From: Diadophis punctatus similis
Lineage: Eukaryota > Chordata > Lepidosauria > Squamata > Dipsadidae
NCBI GenBank assembly: GCA_023053685.1
Contig: JALIGW010000001.1
Location: 225,385,934 to 225,449,933, forward strand
Reading direction: 5' to 3'
Length of the DNA: 64,000 bases
Within the stretch, counting starts at the first letter, position 1, and every line of letters starts with the position of its first letter. Both the position numbers and the translations under genes were made by a program. Shown in pieces: positions 1-51,832 of this stretch. The notes below the pieces were generated by a model. The model searched no databases, was not told the origin of the DNA, and saw nothing but the letters and a program-made list of their open reading frames with translations.

Positions 1-784
1 GCCAAGCCTCAGCTAAAGTTAGTAACTAGCCATCTTATATTTTGGGAGGCTGGGCCTTGTTTTTCCATGGAGTCTTCTTGTTTTCTTCCCAGGGCTTAAG
101 AATCCCTAATTTACGAAATTATCAAACTTCATTCAACTCTGGGGAGTTAGTATTGTTATTAAAATGAATAACACACTACATTGATTGAGTTTCTTAGCTA
201 GTTCAAAGCAGTCTTGTGGCTCCCTGGATGGAAGATGGATATGGTTTCCATGGCAGCAGCAGCAACATGCAGTGCACCAAGCCAGCAAGGAGGATTTTAG
301 GAGTCTTCTGCTCTCACCAATCAGAACTGACAGGCAGCAGTGATACCATGGCAGGATCTCTGCTGTAGCTGCAGCTCATCTATCTCCCTTGTGTCAGCTG
401 GGGGCGGTCATCTATTATAGCTGGAATGACTGACAGCATCCTCTTTGCCTTTGTTCTAATTCTTCTTTTTATTCCTTCAATGCTTCATCTCCTTCATAGC
501 AAAGATAGTTTTCTGAATGCTTGAAGTTTTTCCATAGATCCTTCAGTACTGCATTGTATTTGAAATTTAAAAGCTATGGTCAAAGTTATGGATATGGGAT
601 TTGGAAATGCATACAGGGTTTGGGTCAAAACTTTACTTCGGAATGAATGAATAAAGTCCAATTTTATTTGCACAAGCAAAAACAGAAGACATGTTCAAGG
701 TTGTCATGATTGCATTTTATTATTTGTTTGTTTGTTTATTTGCTACCCATTTCGCCGCATGGTGACACTGGGCAGCCAACAACC
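1..784. other. Intronic sequence, no gene seen
   Basis: Part of the intron upstream of exon a. I see no exon with both splice signals and coding similarity, and no repeat family I can name. A short TTTG run lies at about 722-740. Confidence 0.5.
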
Positions 785-1150
785 CAGGGGTGGGTTCTAA
801 TTTACCTTGCTGCCAGTTCGCTTCCTCCTGTGCCACGTGGCTATGCCTTGTGGGCGCGCACGCACTATGCACGCATGCGCATGCGCAGTGCCGAAAAATC
901 AATTTTTTTAAAAAGCCGAAAACAAGATGGCGATGCATGCGCAGTGCCGGAAACTCGGCTTCTGCGCATGCTCAGAAGAAATAATTTTTTTAAAAAAAAT
1001 TCTAAAAAAATATATAAAAAATTCAAAAAAAGATGGTGGCCCCCACTGACTGGCACCGACTGAACCGGTTCCGTGATGTCATCGTGACGTCACCAGCGGG
1101 TTGCTACTGGTTCAGGCGAACCGGTCCGAACCGGGAGGAACCCACCTCTG
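785..1150. mobile_element. hAT-type MITE with perfect 8-bp duplication
   Basis: The 366-bp element begins CAGGGGTGGGTTCTA and ends GAACCCACCTCTG. It is flanked by the direct repeat CAACAACC at 777-784 and 1151-1158. The 8-bp duplication and CAG...CTG termini fit hAT. The interior holds TGCGCATGCGCA at 876-887 and A-rich stretches. It has no transposase, so it is non-autonomous. It shares its ends with the 4718 copy. Confidence 0.88.
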
Positions 1151-1289
1151 CAACAACCTACAAAAAATTGAACCACAAATAGGCAAGGTGTTGAATATAT
1201 ATGATCAATGACTAAGCAAAGTATTTATGTCTAGGCCCCATTCTTTCTCTTGAGCCTCATCCTTTCCTACTGTCCAGGTGAAAAGTGCC

Positions 1290-1457
1290 TCTGTCCTGGG
1301 AAGCCCTGTAAGCTGTTGCGGCCGTGGGAAAACAGATGGTGGGAGGGAGCGGGCGGGTGGGTGGCCACAAAATAAGGCATCCCCCAAAATAAGATCTAAT
1401 GGGTCTTTTGGTCCCCAAAAAATTATAAGACCCGGACTTATTTTCGGTGAAACACGG
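1290..1457. mobile_element. MITE remnant with ACACGGTA end
   Basis: The right end reads ATAAGACCCGGACTTATTTT then CGGTGAAACACGGTA. This resembles a dispersed squamate element whose terminus on the other strand is TACCGTGTTTC. Internal AAAATAAGATCT motifs occur. The left end is unclear and no duplication could be read. Confidence 0.4.
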
Positions 1458-2338
1458 TAATAGCATTAGTAAGGTTTATGTTAGGTTCCATGATAATACA
1501 TTGCTGGAATATGTGGTACGGAGGTAAACTTTTTTTTAGCTCACTCAATCTCCAGTGTTTGATGCCTCAGCAATCTTTACAGGTTATATGTTTCTGCACA
1601 TAAGAGAGCAGGCATGTGAGCAAATATTGCTATTCAATCTTTAGCATGTATTCAGCCCATTTCAAGCATTCCCAATATTTCTACAATAACTCTTTAAGGC
1701 AGGCCTTCTAACTTAAATTATAGGGATAAAAAAAATCCCTGAGGTTCGAAATCGGGGCTTGTCAAAAGGACATTTGCTAAGTTTAGGGCTGAGATAAAAC
1801 CATTGTCATTTAGATTCCAGCTGATACACTTTATCCTTGCACTACTACCTCTTATCTTTATCTTTTGTTACATCCACTATTCCTAAACCCATGAAAATAC
1901 AAATAGTTATGACAAGCTTATGCAAGTTGATGAATGGCCTCATTTTTTTCTGAAAATAGAAAACATGGATGTACTTTACATTTAAGAAAAGGGGAATGAC
2001 CCTTTGAGCTCTTTCCTATTAGCCTGTAGGGAACTGTGGTATTATTCATCATTCCTGTGATGATACTGTCTGTTCAGTACCTTTGTGTAAAGAGAGACTG
2101 AAGTGTATAGCCAATAGGACTCCTATTCTGCAGTCTTTCTCAATTCCTGGGAACACACGAGGCGCCTCTTCTTGGACAGTCCATATGAAATAGGGTCAAT
2201 GGCAGCTTATTTCATCAGCTTCATACGTTCCTTCCCCCACCTCTTCAGTCTCTAGTCTGTGCTTCAGGTCCTGTAAAGCTGAGGCTATAACCTCTTTCCC
2301 TTTTTTTTTCTCTTCCCACCTAGTGTCCTTTCCTCCAG

Positions 2339-41892
<39,554 letters not shown>

Positions 41893-42938
41893 GCATCAGC
41901 TCTGCCATCAGCTGGAGCCCTCCTCCTGGTCTTCTTTAAGCAGGAACAAGGAAGCAGCAGCCACTGGACTCCACAGCATGACCCAGCACAGTTTTTCTAC
42001 TGCTACAGGTAGCCTTCTGGATGCAGCATCTGTCAGAGGCCAGACCAAGAGCACTCGGAGTGGAGGGTTTTCTACAAAACTACTATTTAAAGCAAACCAT
42101 GTTTATTTTGGGATTTTTTGGTGACTTTTCTTAAAGGGTCTAATTTCGTAGTCAGCAATTACATTTATTAACTCGGTAGTGCTGAAAGGCAAAGAGTACT
42201 GCTAATAGGAGAGTGAGGTAAGCCCACCAGTATTACTGCCAACCAGGAATGAGCTGGTGCAGCTTCTCAAAGCTCATGTAACTGCCAGGAAAAGTTTATG
42301 ACTGTATTTGCCCTACTTTAACTCCTGAAGTGAGCAGGGAAGGGGGAGAATCTTCAATATGTCACACATGGTTCCTTCTTGATGTGTCAAGGCCACTGCA
42401 CACTTTCATGCTAGTGGGAGAAGCTGAAGAGAATTGAAAAAAAAATTCAAAGGGGCATAAAAAGACTTGTATCGGACGAGAGGTGCTCCAGTTTTCTTCA
42501 ATATAATTTTGGATTTTTGTTCCCTGCTAGCTCTGCTGCTTTTGCTGCTCCAGCCCCGCAGTTATATTGTGCCTCAGGTAGGAATTGCTCCAGAACGCCA
42601 CATACAATAGAATTATAAATAACTATCTCCAATCCCGAGGAGAAGGTAGAACAAACACATTCCCCTGAAAAATTAGCTTTATAAGGGGAAAGAAATAGCC
42701 AGGAAAGAGCTCATTAGAACTTTCAGGCTCCAGCCAGCATTTTTGGGTGTGATTTCTCATCAAAGGAATGGAAAGTATTTTAGATTTTCTGTTCTTCTAC
42801 ATCTTTGGGTCCTCTAAAATCAAACCTCCATTTTTTTCTCCACTGGGAGACACACAGGTAGAAAGGTAGAGGGGATGTAGAATTGACAAAGGAACAGGAA
42901 GCAGAAAGTGCAGCTGATTCCCTCTCCTTCCACAACAT
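41893..42938 (+). other. B4GALNT4: B4GALNT4 3' UTR or flank
   Basis: Sequence immediately after the stop codon. No canonical AATAAA is visible in it, and the variant ATTAAA is not convincing. The transcript may therefore end at a non-canonical signal or continue into the composite element at 42939, which has AATAAA near 43056. Confidence 0.4.
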
Positions 42939-43119
42939 ACCCGTATTTTTCGGAGTATAAGACGCACCGGAGTATAAGACGCACCTAGATTTTAGAGGAG
43001 GAAAACAAGGAAAAAAGTATTCTGAACCAAATGGTGTAGTAATATATTATTTAATAAAATACCAGTGTAGCAGAATACTTTTTACAACCATGTACACTTT
43101 TTACAACCATGTACACTTT

Positions 43120-43760
43120 TTACAAACTTCAAACTTGACAGCTTTAAGACTTGTGGACTTCAACTCCCAGAATTCCTCCTCCAGTCATGCTAGGTCAGGA
43201 ATGGAGTTGAAGTCCACAAGTCTTAAAGCTGTCAAGTTTGAAGTTTGTAAAAAATGTACATGGTTGTAAAAAGTCTTGCCAAGTTTGAAGACCTTTGCAC
43301 CCCTAACCCCTAACCCAGGGGTCTTCAAACTTGACAGCTTTAAGACTTGTGGACTTCAACTCCAATTCCTGAGCTAGCATGACTGGAGGAGGAATTCTGG
43401 GAGTTGAAGTCCACAAGTTTGAAGACCCTTGCACCCCCTTGGCAAGTTTAAGCCTTGTGGACTTCAACTCCCAGAATTCCTCCTCCAGTCATACTAGCTC
43501 AGGAATGGGAGTTGAAGTCCACAAGGCTTAAACTTGCCAAGGGGGTGCAAGGGTCTTCAAACTTGTGGACTTCAACTCCCAGAATTCCCCAGGTAAGGTA
43601 CTTTGAGGGGAGTGAATTTCATCTCCCAGAATTCCAGCATGATTTAATTTTGGACACTGAAACCCATCCCCCCTTAAAAGCATAGCTGGCTGGGGAATTC
43701 CCTGGAAGCAAGAAGTCCACTTGTCTTAAAGCTGCCACGGTTGAGAAGCACTGCCCTAAA
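43120..43760. repeat. Cluster of fold-back repeats within the composite element
   Basis: At least four alternating copies of TTAAGACTTGTGGACTTCAA and its inverse occur, separated by CCTCCTCCAGTCATGCTAG-type spacers. They form several competing hairpins. The unit is the same as the free-standing hairpins at 31284 and 34782. Confidence 0.8.
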
Positions 43761-44191
43761 TATTTCACAACGTAAGATTTATTGACTTCTGCATGATCTT
43801 AGGGCTCAGGAAAAAAACAACAGTCTCACAATTGGAGGGGGGGGGAAACGGAGATGCAAAGCATTATAAACTTGGATTTTGGTCCCTGAATCCATTTCTA
43901 GGCAGTGTTTTACTTTTGGGTTTAGCTTCACATTTTTCCCAAGCTGGGAAAAGAAGGGGTGTGCAAATTTTCAGGGAGAGGGAAAAAAATACACAGACAC
44001 ATACTTTTGGACCAGGAGAAAGATGGTTCAGTATTAACCATTGCATTTAGACCAGTTTAGCCGAGCATGAGTGTCCCCCTCTCTTGCCCCCGTTAGCAAT
44101 TTCCTTCTTTCCAGATCACTGAAATGAAAACACTGCAAGCCCCTTTCCCAGGCAGAGCGTGGGGGAAAGCACGTGGGGGAAGGCTTCAGGC

Positions 44192-44430
44192 AGTGGTGGG
44201 GGTTTTGGGCAGTAGCAGCGGTGGTGGCTCGCTTCGGGTACCGGCGGGGTTGCCGGCTGGGACAGCGGTGGGGGCGGGGACAGCGGCTGCTGTCCGCACC
44301 CCCACTGCTGTCCCAGACGCTGTCCCAGACGCCGCCGCTGTCCCCGCCCCCACCGCTGTCCCAGCCGGCGTCCCCGCCGGTACCCGAAGCGAGCCGCCAC
44401 CGCCGCTACTGCCCAAAACCCCCACCACCG
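44192..44430. repeat. GC-rich inverted repeat
   Basis: The left arm, from AGTGGTGGGGGTTTTGGGCA through GGCTCGCTTCGGGTACCGGC, is mirrored by GCCGGTACCCGAAGCGAGCC to TGCCCAAAACCCCCACCAC. The centre holds CTGTCCC/GACAGCGG short repeats. This explains the mirror-image frames on both strands. Confidence 0.85.
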
Positions 44431-44799
44431 ACTACGTTGGCGTCGAATCCTGCAGTGGGGGCGGGGGATGCAACGGGGGTGGCTGCGGCGGCCCTGTGGT
44501 CCGGCGGAGGCGGCATCCATGCGGTCCGGCAGCTGTGGTGGCTGTGGCGGCAGCGTCCCTGCGCTCCGGCAGCAGCGGCGGCCATGCGCTCCGGCGGCGG
44601 TGGCGGCCATGCGCTCCGGCGGCGGCATTGGCTGTGGCAGCAGCGTCCCTGCGGTCCGCCGCCGCCGCCGGTGACTAAGGCAGGGTCGCATCAACTCCCC
44701 CCCCCCAAAATGCACCATTCGGTGTATAAGACGCACCCAGTTTTTGACCCTCTTTTGGGGGGTAAAAAGGTGTGTCTTATACTCCGAAAAATACGGTAG

Positions 44800-46090
44800 G
44801 TAGTTGCTTCTGAATATCCTCCTCATTTTTCTTCATCTGTTGCTTGGTACAGACCAAGACTGGATGCCTACAAACATGAGAGGCAAAATACGTTTGGTAT
44901 AATTGTCAGCAGAGAAGCAAAAGTTAAATAGAAATTCTGGGAACAAAGGAATTCTGGGTTGTGATGGGCTTACAGTAGGAGTCACTGCCCATAGTCTGTG
45001 CCATGTTAACAGAGAATCCAACATTTTTTAAAAAAAAACACATCCTTTTTATTTAAGAGAGACGGAACCTAAGAATGTAGACTAGGGACTGAATGGATTG
45101 ACTTGGTAGGAAGGGGCTGACCATGTTCCCCCCCCCCCTCAATTACTGTTTTTGGAGCAACCTTCTCTCTTTATATACAGTGCATCAAATATAGAGAGCG
45201 AATGAGGTTTCACTACTTTCTGGTTTCATCTTTGGGTTGCTATGGTGAGAGTATCAAAACAGGAGCAGAGAGAAGGGCAAAACAATATTTCCAAGCTAAT
45301 TTCTGTGAAATTATGAGGTAGAAAGCTGTTTTCAGAAAGTTATGTCTGATTTTTTTTAAATGGATATTGTTATTAAAAAAATAAATAAAGTAAATGTCCT
45401 GGTTCTGATTTTTTTTTCGAGTTTCTGTTTTGTAAATTCATTTGAAGTCATGGTACCAAGTTTCCTCCCTGCAGAGGTCCAAACAAGGCCTGCAGTGTTG
45501 ACAGGAGACGCTTTTCAGGCTCAACTGTTGCTTCATCCAGATCACCAAAAGGATTTCCCATCCTCTCTGCCAGGTGCTGTTGCGCTCAACCAGACGCAGT
45601 CCTGTTTTCACAGAGTAGGGAAATAATCTCTTTTTTATTTTATTTTAAATAATCTTTATTAAATTTTCTGATTCAAAACAACATAACTGCATACAAAATA
45701 AATACAGAATACAAAACAAGAAAAAAAAGAAAAAAGAAAAAATATGTAAAACACATAAAATACATACAAACATTGCTAAAACTAACCACTTTTACAGCTA
45801 TTTCATTTTCCTTTATATTTTACATTTCTCTATATTACTATTTTTATTTAAACAATCACAATTATTTATTCTGTTCTATATTTTAATGGATTGGATCTCC
45901 TATTATATAAACAATATATATTTCTTCCATTTTATTTACATAAACCTCTACTTATATACTTAGTTCTTTCATAACATATTTAACTGGCTCAGGTGAGCAT
46001 ACCAACCCAATCAGCCCTGGGATTAATTGTTGCCCCATAAAGGCCCAATGGTTGGGGCTACAAATCCCTCCTCCAGGTCAGCATATCATG
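44800..46090. other. Intergenic sequence, LINE-like tail near 45640
   Basis: No gene was recognised. At 45636-45740, TTTATTTTAAATAATCTTTA and TTAAATTTTCTGATTCAAAA resemble an antisense LINE 3' end with an A-rich follow-on, but the assignment is weak. Confidence 0.35.
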
Positions 46091-46092
46091 CA

Positions 46093-46300
46093 AACATCTA
46101 TGATGATTCTCAGTCATCCAGGTCATGGTTGTCCAAAAGGTGCTTTTTTCAAAAGGCAACTGGGCTTCCTTTGTTTTTCCTTGAAGATGTTTCACTTCTC
46201 TCTCATCCAGTCAGAACCGAACTGAAGAAGCTTCTTGGATGAGAAGCGAAACAAAAAGTCCAGTTGCTTTTTGAAAAATCACCTTTGGGATTATCATGCA
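46093..46300. mobile_element. Fold-back interspersed repeat (AAGCTTCTTGGATGAGAAGC family)
   Basis: Inverted segments pair AAGGTGCTTTTTTCAAAAGG plus CAACTGG on the left with CCAGTTGCTTTTTGAAAAAT and CACCTTTGGGATTATCATG on the right. The centre reads AAGAAGCTTCTTGGATGAGA. I recall it as a dispersed squamate repeat. Ends and duplication are not resolved. Confidence 0.55.
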
Positions 46301-46961
46301 TACAAACAAACTCAAGAGGGCTAATCTAAGGCTAAGCCCCTTCTTTCTCCTGCCAGAACAGACAAAACCCTGGAACGACCCCACTCGAAATATATCTCCA
46401 TTTTGTTCTTACCCTGTAGGCACCTTGTGTGAAGCATTGGCAGAAATAAACACACAAAAGGAAAAGGTGAGCTGACTGCTCTTCACATGACTGGAACATC
46501 TGGAATGATGTGCTGTCAATTGCAGGCGAGGAGTTTCCTTGAGGGAACAACTGACTCAGAAATGTTTTGCATATATAGCCACTTATTAGAGCAGTTTACA
46601 CCCAAGAAAATATACATGAAATATATTTTCACCTGAAGCTATAAACAGAGAATGTAGTATCGCACACAAAAGTGTGATACAACGCTCTTTGGTATATATC
46701 AGGTAGAATATTCAGGCTAAAGCCCAGTTGATGAAACCTTAATCAGGAGAAGGTAGATTTATTGAACAATCTGTTAAATTTATTTATGAGAGTTTTCTTC
46801 CATTGATTGATAAGAATAAATGATGTTAAAACGAGTGTCTGCTCAAGAAAAGAGCAGGAGATGCAACTCTTTGCAAATTTCTGAAAAAAGCTTTTAAAAA
46901 CTCACCATGAAAATAGTTTGTTGCTTCAAGGAGCTGTTTGGTGACTAATGGTTTTTGTAAT

Positions 46962-47160
46962 ACACGACCATAATTCGTTCCATAACTTTGGTCGCAACCC
47001 GATTTGGTTGTGACCTGAACCTAATTTTGGAAATTTGGCGCTTACAAAACAAATGGCGCAGAAGATGAAATTGGCTGCGGCGAAAAATATGAATTTTTTG
47101 GTCGGAACCCTATTTGGTCATGGTCAGAAGCGTTCGTGGCCAGAGGTTCTACTGTACTGT
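46962..47160. mobile_element. Tigger/pogo-type MITE
   Basis: The right end GGCCAGAGGTTCTACTGTA is the inverse of a CAGTAGAACCTC-type Tigger terminus. The left end is TACACGACCATAATTCGTTC, and the interior has TTGGTCGCAACCCGATTTGG. It has no open frame. Confidence 0.55.
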
Positions 47161-49190
47161 AAACAGAAATTTATCTTTCTCTTTTCTTTGCTGCCCTTCT
47201 CAGTTTCTGTCCCCCCCCCCCTTCATTTTATATATGAGTATAGTACCTTATTTTATAGACAACTTTGAACAGTGATATTCAGTTTTCCAGTATGGTTTCT
47301 GTGTTACAGATTTTGGCACGGGGGTGTGAATGCACGTGAGGCATGTTTTAGCAGTAATAAGCAGGCAGGGATGTAGATAGGCACCAAGGCTTATCAGAAT
47401 CATGTTTGCCTCATGTGGCTGGTTGAAATCAGCCGGAGCAAACAAACAAACAAACAAAAAAGAGCATCAACAGTGCTGATATCCCATATGGTACCTCACA
47501 TGCAGAAACCAGACCAGCCATGTTGTCCCTCCCTCTCCAGCTATTTTCAGCCAGGGTGGGGCTATGTGTATGTTTTATAAATATTTGGGGGAATGTAGGG
47601 GGGAATGGAACTCTGCTTTGCCCCACCCAAAGGCCTGTAGGTGGATATGCATTATTTGCAAGAACTTTGGAATAAAGAATTGGAATGCCAAGAAACATTC
47701 TTTTCTTGGACTTGGACCCATGCAGGCTAAGGCAAATGCTTAGCTGAGTTAAGAAGGCAGTTGCTGCATCTTTAAACCTCTTTACGTCCATGCAGCTACT
47801 CTGAGAATCCTGGAATATTCGCTGCTGCTTTAAGGAATATCCAACAGGTTGAAACAGGGTGCCTGCACTGGATCTGAAGCACCTCTGTCTGTTTTGTATT
47901 TGAGTCCGGCACCCGTCCAGTTGGCTGACAACCACTTTTTGCTAGAAGTATAAAATAATGCAGGTCACTTATGCAAAGGAAATGAGCTTGCTCCACTATC
48001 ATGCTGCTTTGGTTTATATTTATGCCTCTATCCGTTAATATGCTTTTTGAAGAATAACTTAGTTTAAACATCTGAATGTGATTTTCAGTTATGTACAAAA
48101 AGGTAGCACTATATGAATAATTATACATTTACAAAGCGTGCTATGTAGCAAAAGAAGGTTTTTATTTTACAGTGGAAAAACTGTGTGCCATCCTGGATTT
48201 ACAGTCTGGAATTGATGACATGTGCCTGTTTTTTTGCTTATGAACTGGCTCTTTATCAAGAAACTGGAAGCAAGTACAATAAAGCCAAACTATACCTGTT
48301 AGGCAAGTAGGTTCAAATTCGGTCACAGTAACTAAATTGCTGCCAGCTAAGCTTTTTTTTAAAAAAAAAGTTTTTTTATTTTTATTCTCATACAGACATT
48401 ATCACATATTTATCATCTCATTTCTCATTTCATTCTTTTACAAAATATGTATACATATTGGCATTCTGAATAACTTTGGGGGGGCTATATTTAGAACCAA
48501 AGAGGTGGGAAAATGAGGACAGGGACCACTACCTGAGAAAAGGAAAGACACACAGTCTCTCTCTACTGGTGTTAGGAAAGTAAACATTTTCTTTTATTAA
48601 AAAAAAAGAAAACAGCCACCTATCTAGGGACCATAGTATTTATTTCTGTTCTAAAAGCTCCAGCTTTCAGGCAGAAGCTTAGTCCCATGTTAAGCACACA
48701 CAGAGATGTGGATCTGATGTAAATGACTATAGCCCAAAGTTCTGGTGTTCCCTTAGGCAAATGCATGCTGTCAAACAACTAAAGATGGAGTAGCTCCTCT
48801 AGGCATGATCCTGGCCCTAATTAGTGGTTGTTTTACATTTTATTAGAGGAAAGCTACCACACTGAAGACAAAATATGGGCATTAAACAGTCCCACAGTGA
48901 AGTTCCATCATGAAGAGACGAGTCCTCTTCCCAATGGCTGCATGAAACGATATTAATGAATAAATCTCATCCGTGCCCAGAGGCATTTGGCTGCATCTCT
49001 GTTTCACAAAAGGTCAAAAAGCTGGTTGTGGTCTGGTTTTTGTTTCTAGGGAGCTAAGCTGCTTTTCTCCTCCAATTCACCTTCAGGTATCCACAGCTGT
49101 TCATTACTGTTCACTGCTCGGTTTTCAGAAGTCATGAGTGGTATCTCATGCATGTGGAGACTTGATCTAATGCAGCTCTGAGCAGATTGC
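47160..49190. other. Intergenic sequence, no gene seen
   Basis: It contains a C-run at about 47209-47221 and an A/T-rich stretch at 48350-48480 that may be an antisense LINE tail. The 168-codon minus-strand frame at 47429-47935 has no recognisable domain. Confidence 0.35.
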
Positions 49191-49270
49191 GAAAATGTAC
49201 ATTAATTCCATCAAGTTGCTTTGGTTTATGTCAAAATTAAGCCTCCAAGAGTTCTCCGGTAAAGCTGATC

Positions 49271-49843
49271 TACCGTATTTTTCGGAGTATAAGACGCACC
49301 TTAGTTTTGGGGGAGGAAAACAAGGAAAAAAGGCCTCTGCCTCCAAGCAAGTTGCCAAACAGCAAACAGCAAACAGCACAGACAGGTAAATTGCTGGAAG
49401 ACAGAGGCCAAAGGGTGGGGGGGGTGGGGGGCTACATTCGGTGTATAAGACGCACCCAAGTTTTCACCCTCTTTTGGGGGGTAAAAAGGTGCGTCTTTGA
49501 TGGAGTGAGAATAAATCTCACAGAGGCGATATAGATCTTTTCCCCGGAATTCAGACATTAGAAAAGAAACCGTAGTTTAAAGTTCTAATTAAAATATTTA
49601 TTTCGGTACAAAAACAATAAATTCTAATTAATTACATGTCTGATATAAAATGCTAGTTCTCTCATTGGAAGTCAGAAGAAGAAGGATAGAACGGAGATTG
49701 GAATGCGCACATGCGTACAAAAACATATCAATCACGTGCTCAGGAATGAACCATTATATTAAATAGGGATGCAGCTCCCTGCATATACATGTAACAGGCA
49801 ATAAATCACACCGTGACAGTCTTATACTCTGAAAAATACGGTA
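49271..49843. mobile_element. CCGTATTTTTCGG MITE split by a solo LTR
   Basis: The left part 49271-49497 begins TACCGTATTTTTCGGAGTAT and reaches GGTGCGTCTT. The right part 49819-49843 resumes GTCTTATACTCTGAAAAATA and ends CGGTA. Removing the LTR and one GTCTT copy restores the same right end as the 42939 element. TA flanks both sides. Confidence 0.85.
49498..49818 (-). mobile_element. Solo LTR, TSD GTCTT
   Basis: The 321-bp insert has TG...CA ends (TGATGGAGTGAG... to ...CACACCGTGACA), flanked by a 5-bp duplication GTCTT at 49493-49497 and 49819-49823. No internal retroelement genes are present, so it is a recombination remnant. On the minus strand it starts TGTCACGGTGTG, has TATTTAATATAATGG as a TATA-like stretch and AATAAA late, favouring minus orientation. 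It is probably a Ty3/gypsy-type or ERV LTR; the family was not determined. Confidence 0.85.
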
Positions 49844-49849
49844 ATATAG

Positions 49850-51595
49850 TAAAAAGGACTACACACTTTCTACTTTCCATCTGAATTTCTACATCAGGGA
49901 TGGTCAGCCTGTAGGCCATTTGTAGTCCCTCAATGCTCCATCTATAGATCCATAAATCCTCCCAGAGGATGGGGAGGGGGCTTTTCTAATTTCAGCTTAG
50001 GGTTTAGTGTCATGAGAAAAATAACTTTTTAAGAGTCTGCAAGAATCATGCTTGGTTTTTACCTCTGTCTAATTCCTAAAATGAAAAGAATGAGACTGAA
50101 ATTTAAATCCTACCTGTCTAACGAAGACTCCTGCCAAGCCTACAGTTAAGGCATAAAACAGTTCAGTTCTTCCTTGCCTAAAATTTTCACACTCATCTGG
50201 CTAAAATGAACTTCATTCACTATTTCATCAGATGTTTCTTGCAAATCTGGTTGACTTGCTCAAGTCTCTCTGAGCAAGGTCAGCCTAGACATATTATCTA
50301 TCTTCAAAGGAACATGATTTGGACCGTTGCAGGTGTTACAATCAGAGCCCATAGAATGGAGATTGTTTAAATGGTCAAATCAAAAGTCCCCAGAATCCAC
50401 CAAATACCCAGGAATCGAGAACTGATATTGTCTTGTGGGTCAGGTAAGCATTCAATGAGCAACCCATAGGTAAGTCTACAATTGAGGACTATCAAACCTT
50501 ACTTTGTTAAATGGCAAAGAACATACATATATTCTCCTACTTGCAATCCAGTGGAATGGAGTCAGCCTGAACCCCTTCTTAGTTAAGGCAATCATGAGAC
50601 ATTCTGCTCTGACTGTCCCACCCACTGAAGATGGGAGACTGAGAAGGAGATGTCAAAAATGGAGTGACCAAGTCGTTCTGCTGACTACCAGGCTGGGCAG
50701 TCTGCTGATTATTTAGCTGGGCTCAAGATCTTATAAAGCCAAAACCATATTGGGACCAGGATCCTTAATAGATACCTTCACTGTTGCAGATCTTGTCAAT
50801 CACTGGAAAGCTTGATGATCTTTGCAGAAGCTCCACTATTCAATGATATGTGGGAAGGACTTTTTGTGATAACATTTGTCCTATAGAATAGTCTTCCCCA
50901 GAATTCCAACTTTAGGCACCCATCAAAGACCTCATTCTTCACCCAAGCCGCCTCTGATGAATGGCTTGTTATTCATTGAGTTGCTTCCTTTTCTCCTGCT
51001 CCACTTTGTTGAATATTTATAATAGTTTCGATTGAATGATTTTAATTGTGTTTTAATTATTTGTAAACTACCCTGAGATGCAGTTGCAGCTTAATTAGCC
51101 TTCCCCAGTAGTGTTGCCAGATATGTTGACTTGCAAATTGCATCATTCCCAAAAAATATGCCATTGGTGATGGTAATGGGAGTGCCTAGCTATCTCTTAG
51201 GATATAAGCACTAAGCAATAGCAGTCCACAGCCTAGATTTCTCCTCTGCAGTGGGAAGGTTGCTCACCATGCCTAAAACTTATTTACTAAGGTACAAAAA
51301 GTATCTGAAACAGAAGAGAACGAAGCAAATGGTTAAAACACCATTTCAAGTGCAGGTTTGCCTCACAGAAAAAGCTATCTGACCACAGCAACTGCATCAA
51401 CTACTGCTTTAGTTGGCAGCGCTCATGTGCTGCAGGGAAAGTTATACAGCTGAAGTTGAGACATTAAAGGGTAGGTGGGTGGGCTTCAGCATACATATTG
51501 TGAGCTGTAGCTTACAAGGCTTAGAGGTACTTGTGAGAAATTGAGAAATGAGTCAAAAGGAAAAAACTAGCGACTAGCCAAACAAGTGATATATG
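49850..51595. other. Intergenic sequence with possible old LINE
   Basis: The 51000-51090 segment (TGTTTTAATTATTTGTAAACTACCCTGAGATGC) resembles a degraded L2-type 3' region. Nothing else is supported. Confidence 0.3.
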
Positions 51596-51601
51596 TTGAA
51601 T

Positions 51602-51832
51602 GAGCCGTGGTGGCACAGTGGTTACAATGCAATATTACAGGCTAATTCTGCCAACTGCCAGCAGTTCGATTCTCACCAGCTCAAGGTTGATTCAGCCTTC
51701 CATCTTTCTGAGGTCGGTAAAATGAGGACCCAAATTGTTGGGGGCAATATGCTGGCTCTGTAATATGCTGACTCTGTAATATACTGCTTAAAGAGGGCTG
51801 TAAAGCACTATGAAGCGGTATATGTGTTTGCC
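51602..51832 (+). mobile_element. Sauria-type tRNA SINE, near full length
   Basis: It starts GAGCCGTGGTGGCACAGTGG, with B-box-like CAGTTCGATTCTC at about 51661-51673. The body includes GCTCAAGGTTGATTCAGCCT, TGAGGTCGGTAAAATGAGGA and GTTGGGGGCAATATGCTGGC, with a short internal duplication of CTCTGTAATATGCTGA. It ends AAGCACTATGAAGCGGTATA. Confidence 0.88.

Larger units (their letters stand above)
42939..44798. mobile_element. Composite MITE with TTTTTCGGAGTATAAGACGC ends
   Basis: The left end CCGTATTTTTCGGAGTATAA and right end ACTCCGAAAAATACGGTA are inverted repeats. The same ends bracket 49271-49843, where TA flanks both sides, so a TA duplication is likely. Inside are several copies of the GACTTGTGGACTTC fold-back (43120-43760), a GC-rich inverted repeat (44192-44430) and GCGGTCCGGCAG/GCGCTCCGGCGG repeats (44500-44670). 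It has no coding potential despite long open frames on both strands. It starts 1.05 kb after the stop codon. Confidence 0.75.

Noticed and set aside
44116..44826. 236-codon minus-strand frame and its + strand mirrors
   Set aside because: Produced by a GC-rich inverted repeat and CGG-rich tandem units inside the composite MITE; the composition is Arg/Pro/Gly/Ala with no domain.
47429..47935. 168-codon minus-strand frame
   Set aside because: No recognised domain, no splice or promoter context, and it runs into an AAAC simple repeat.
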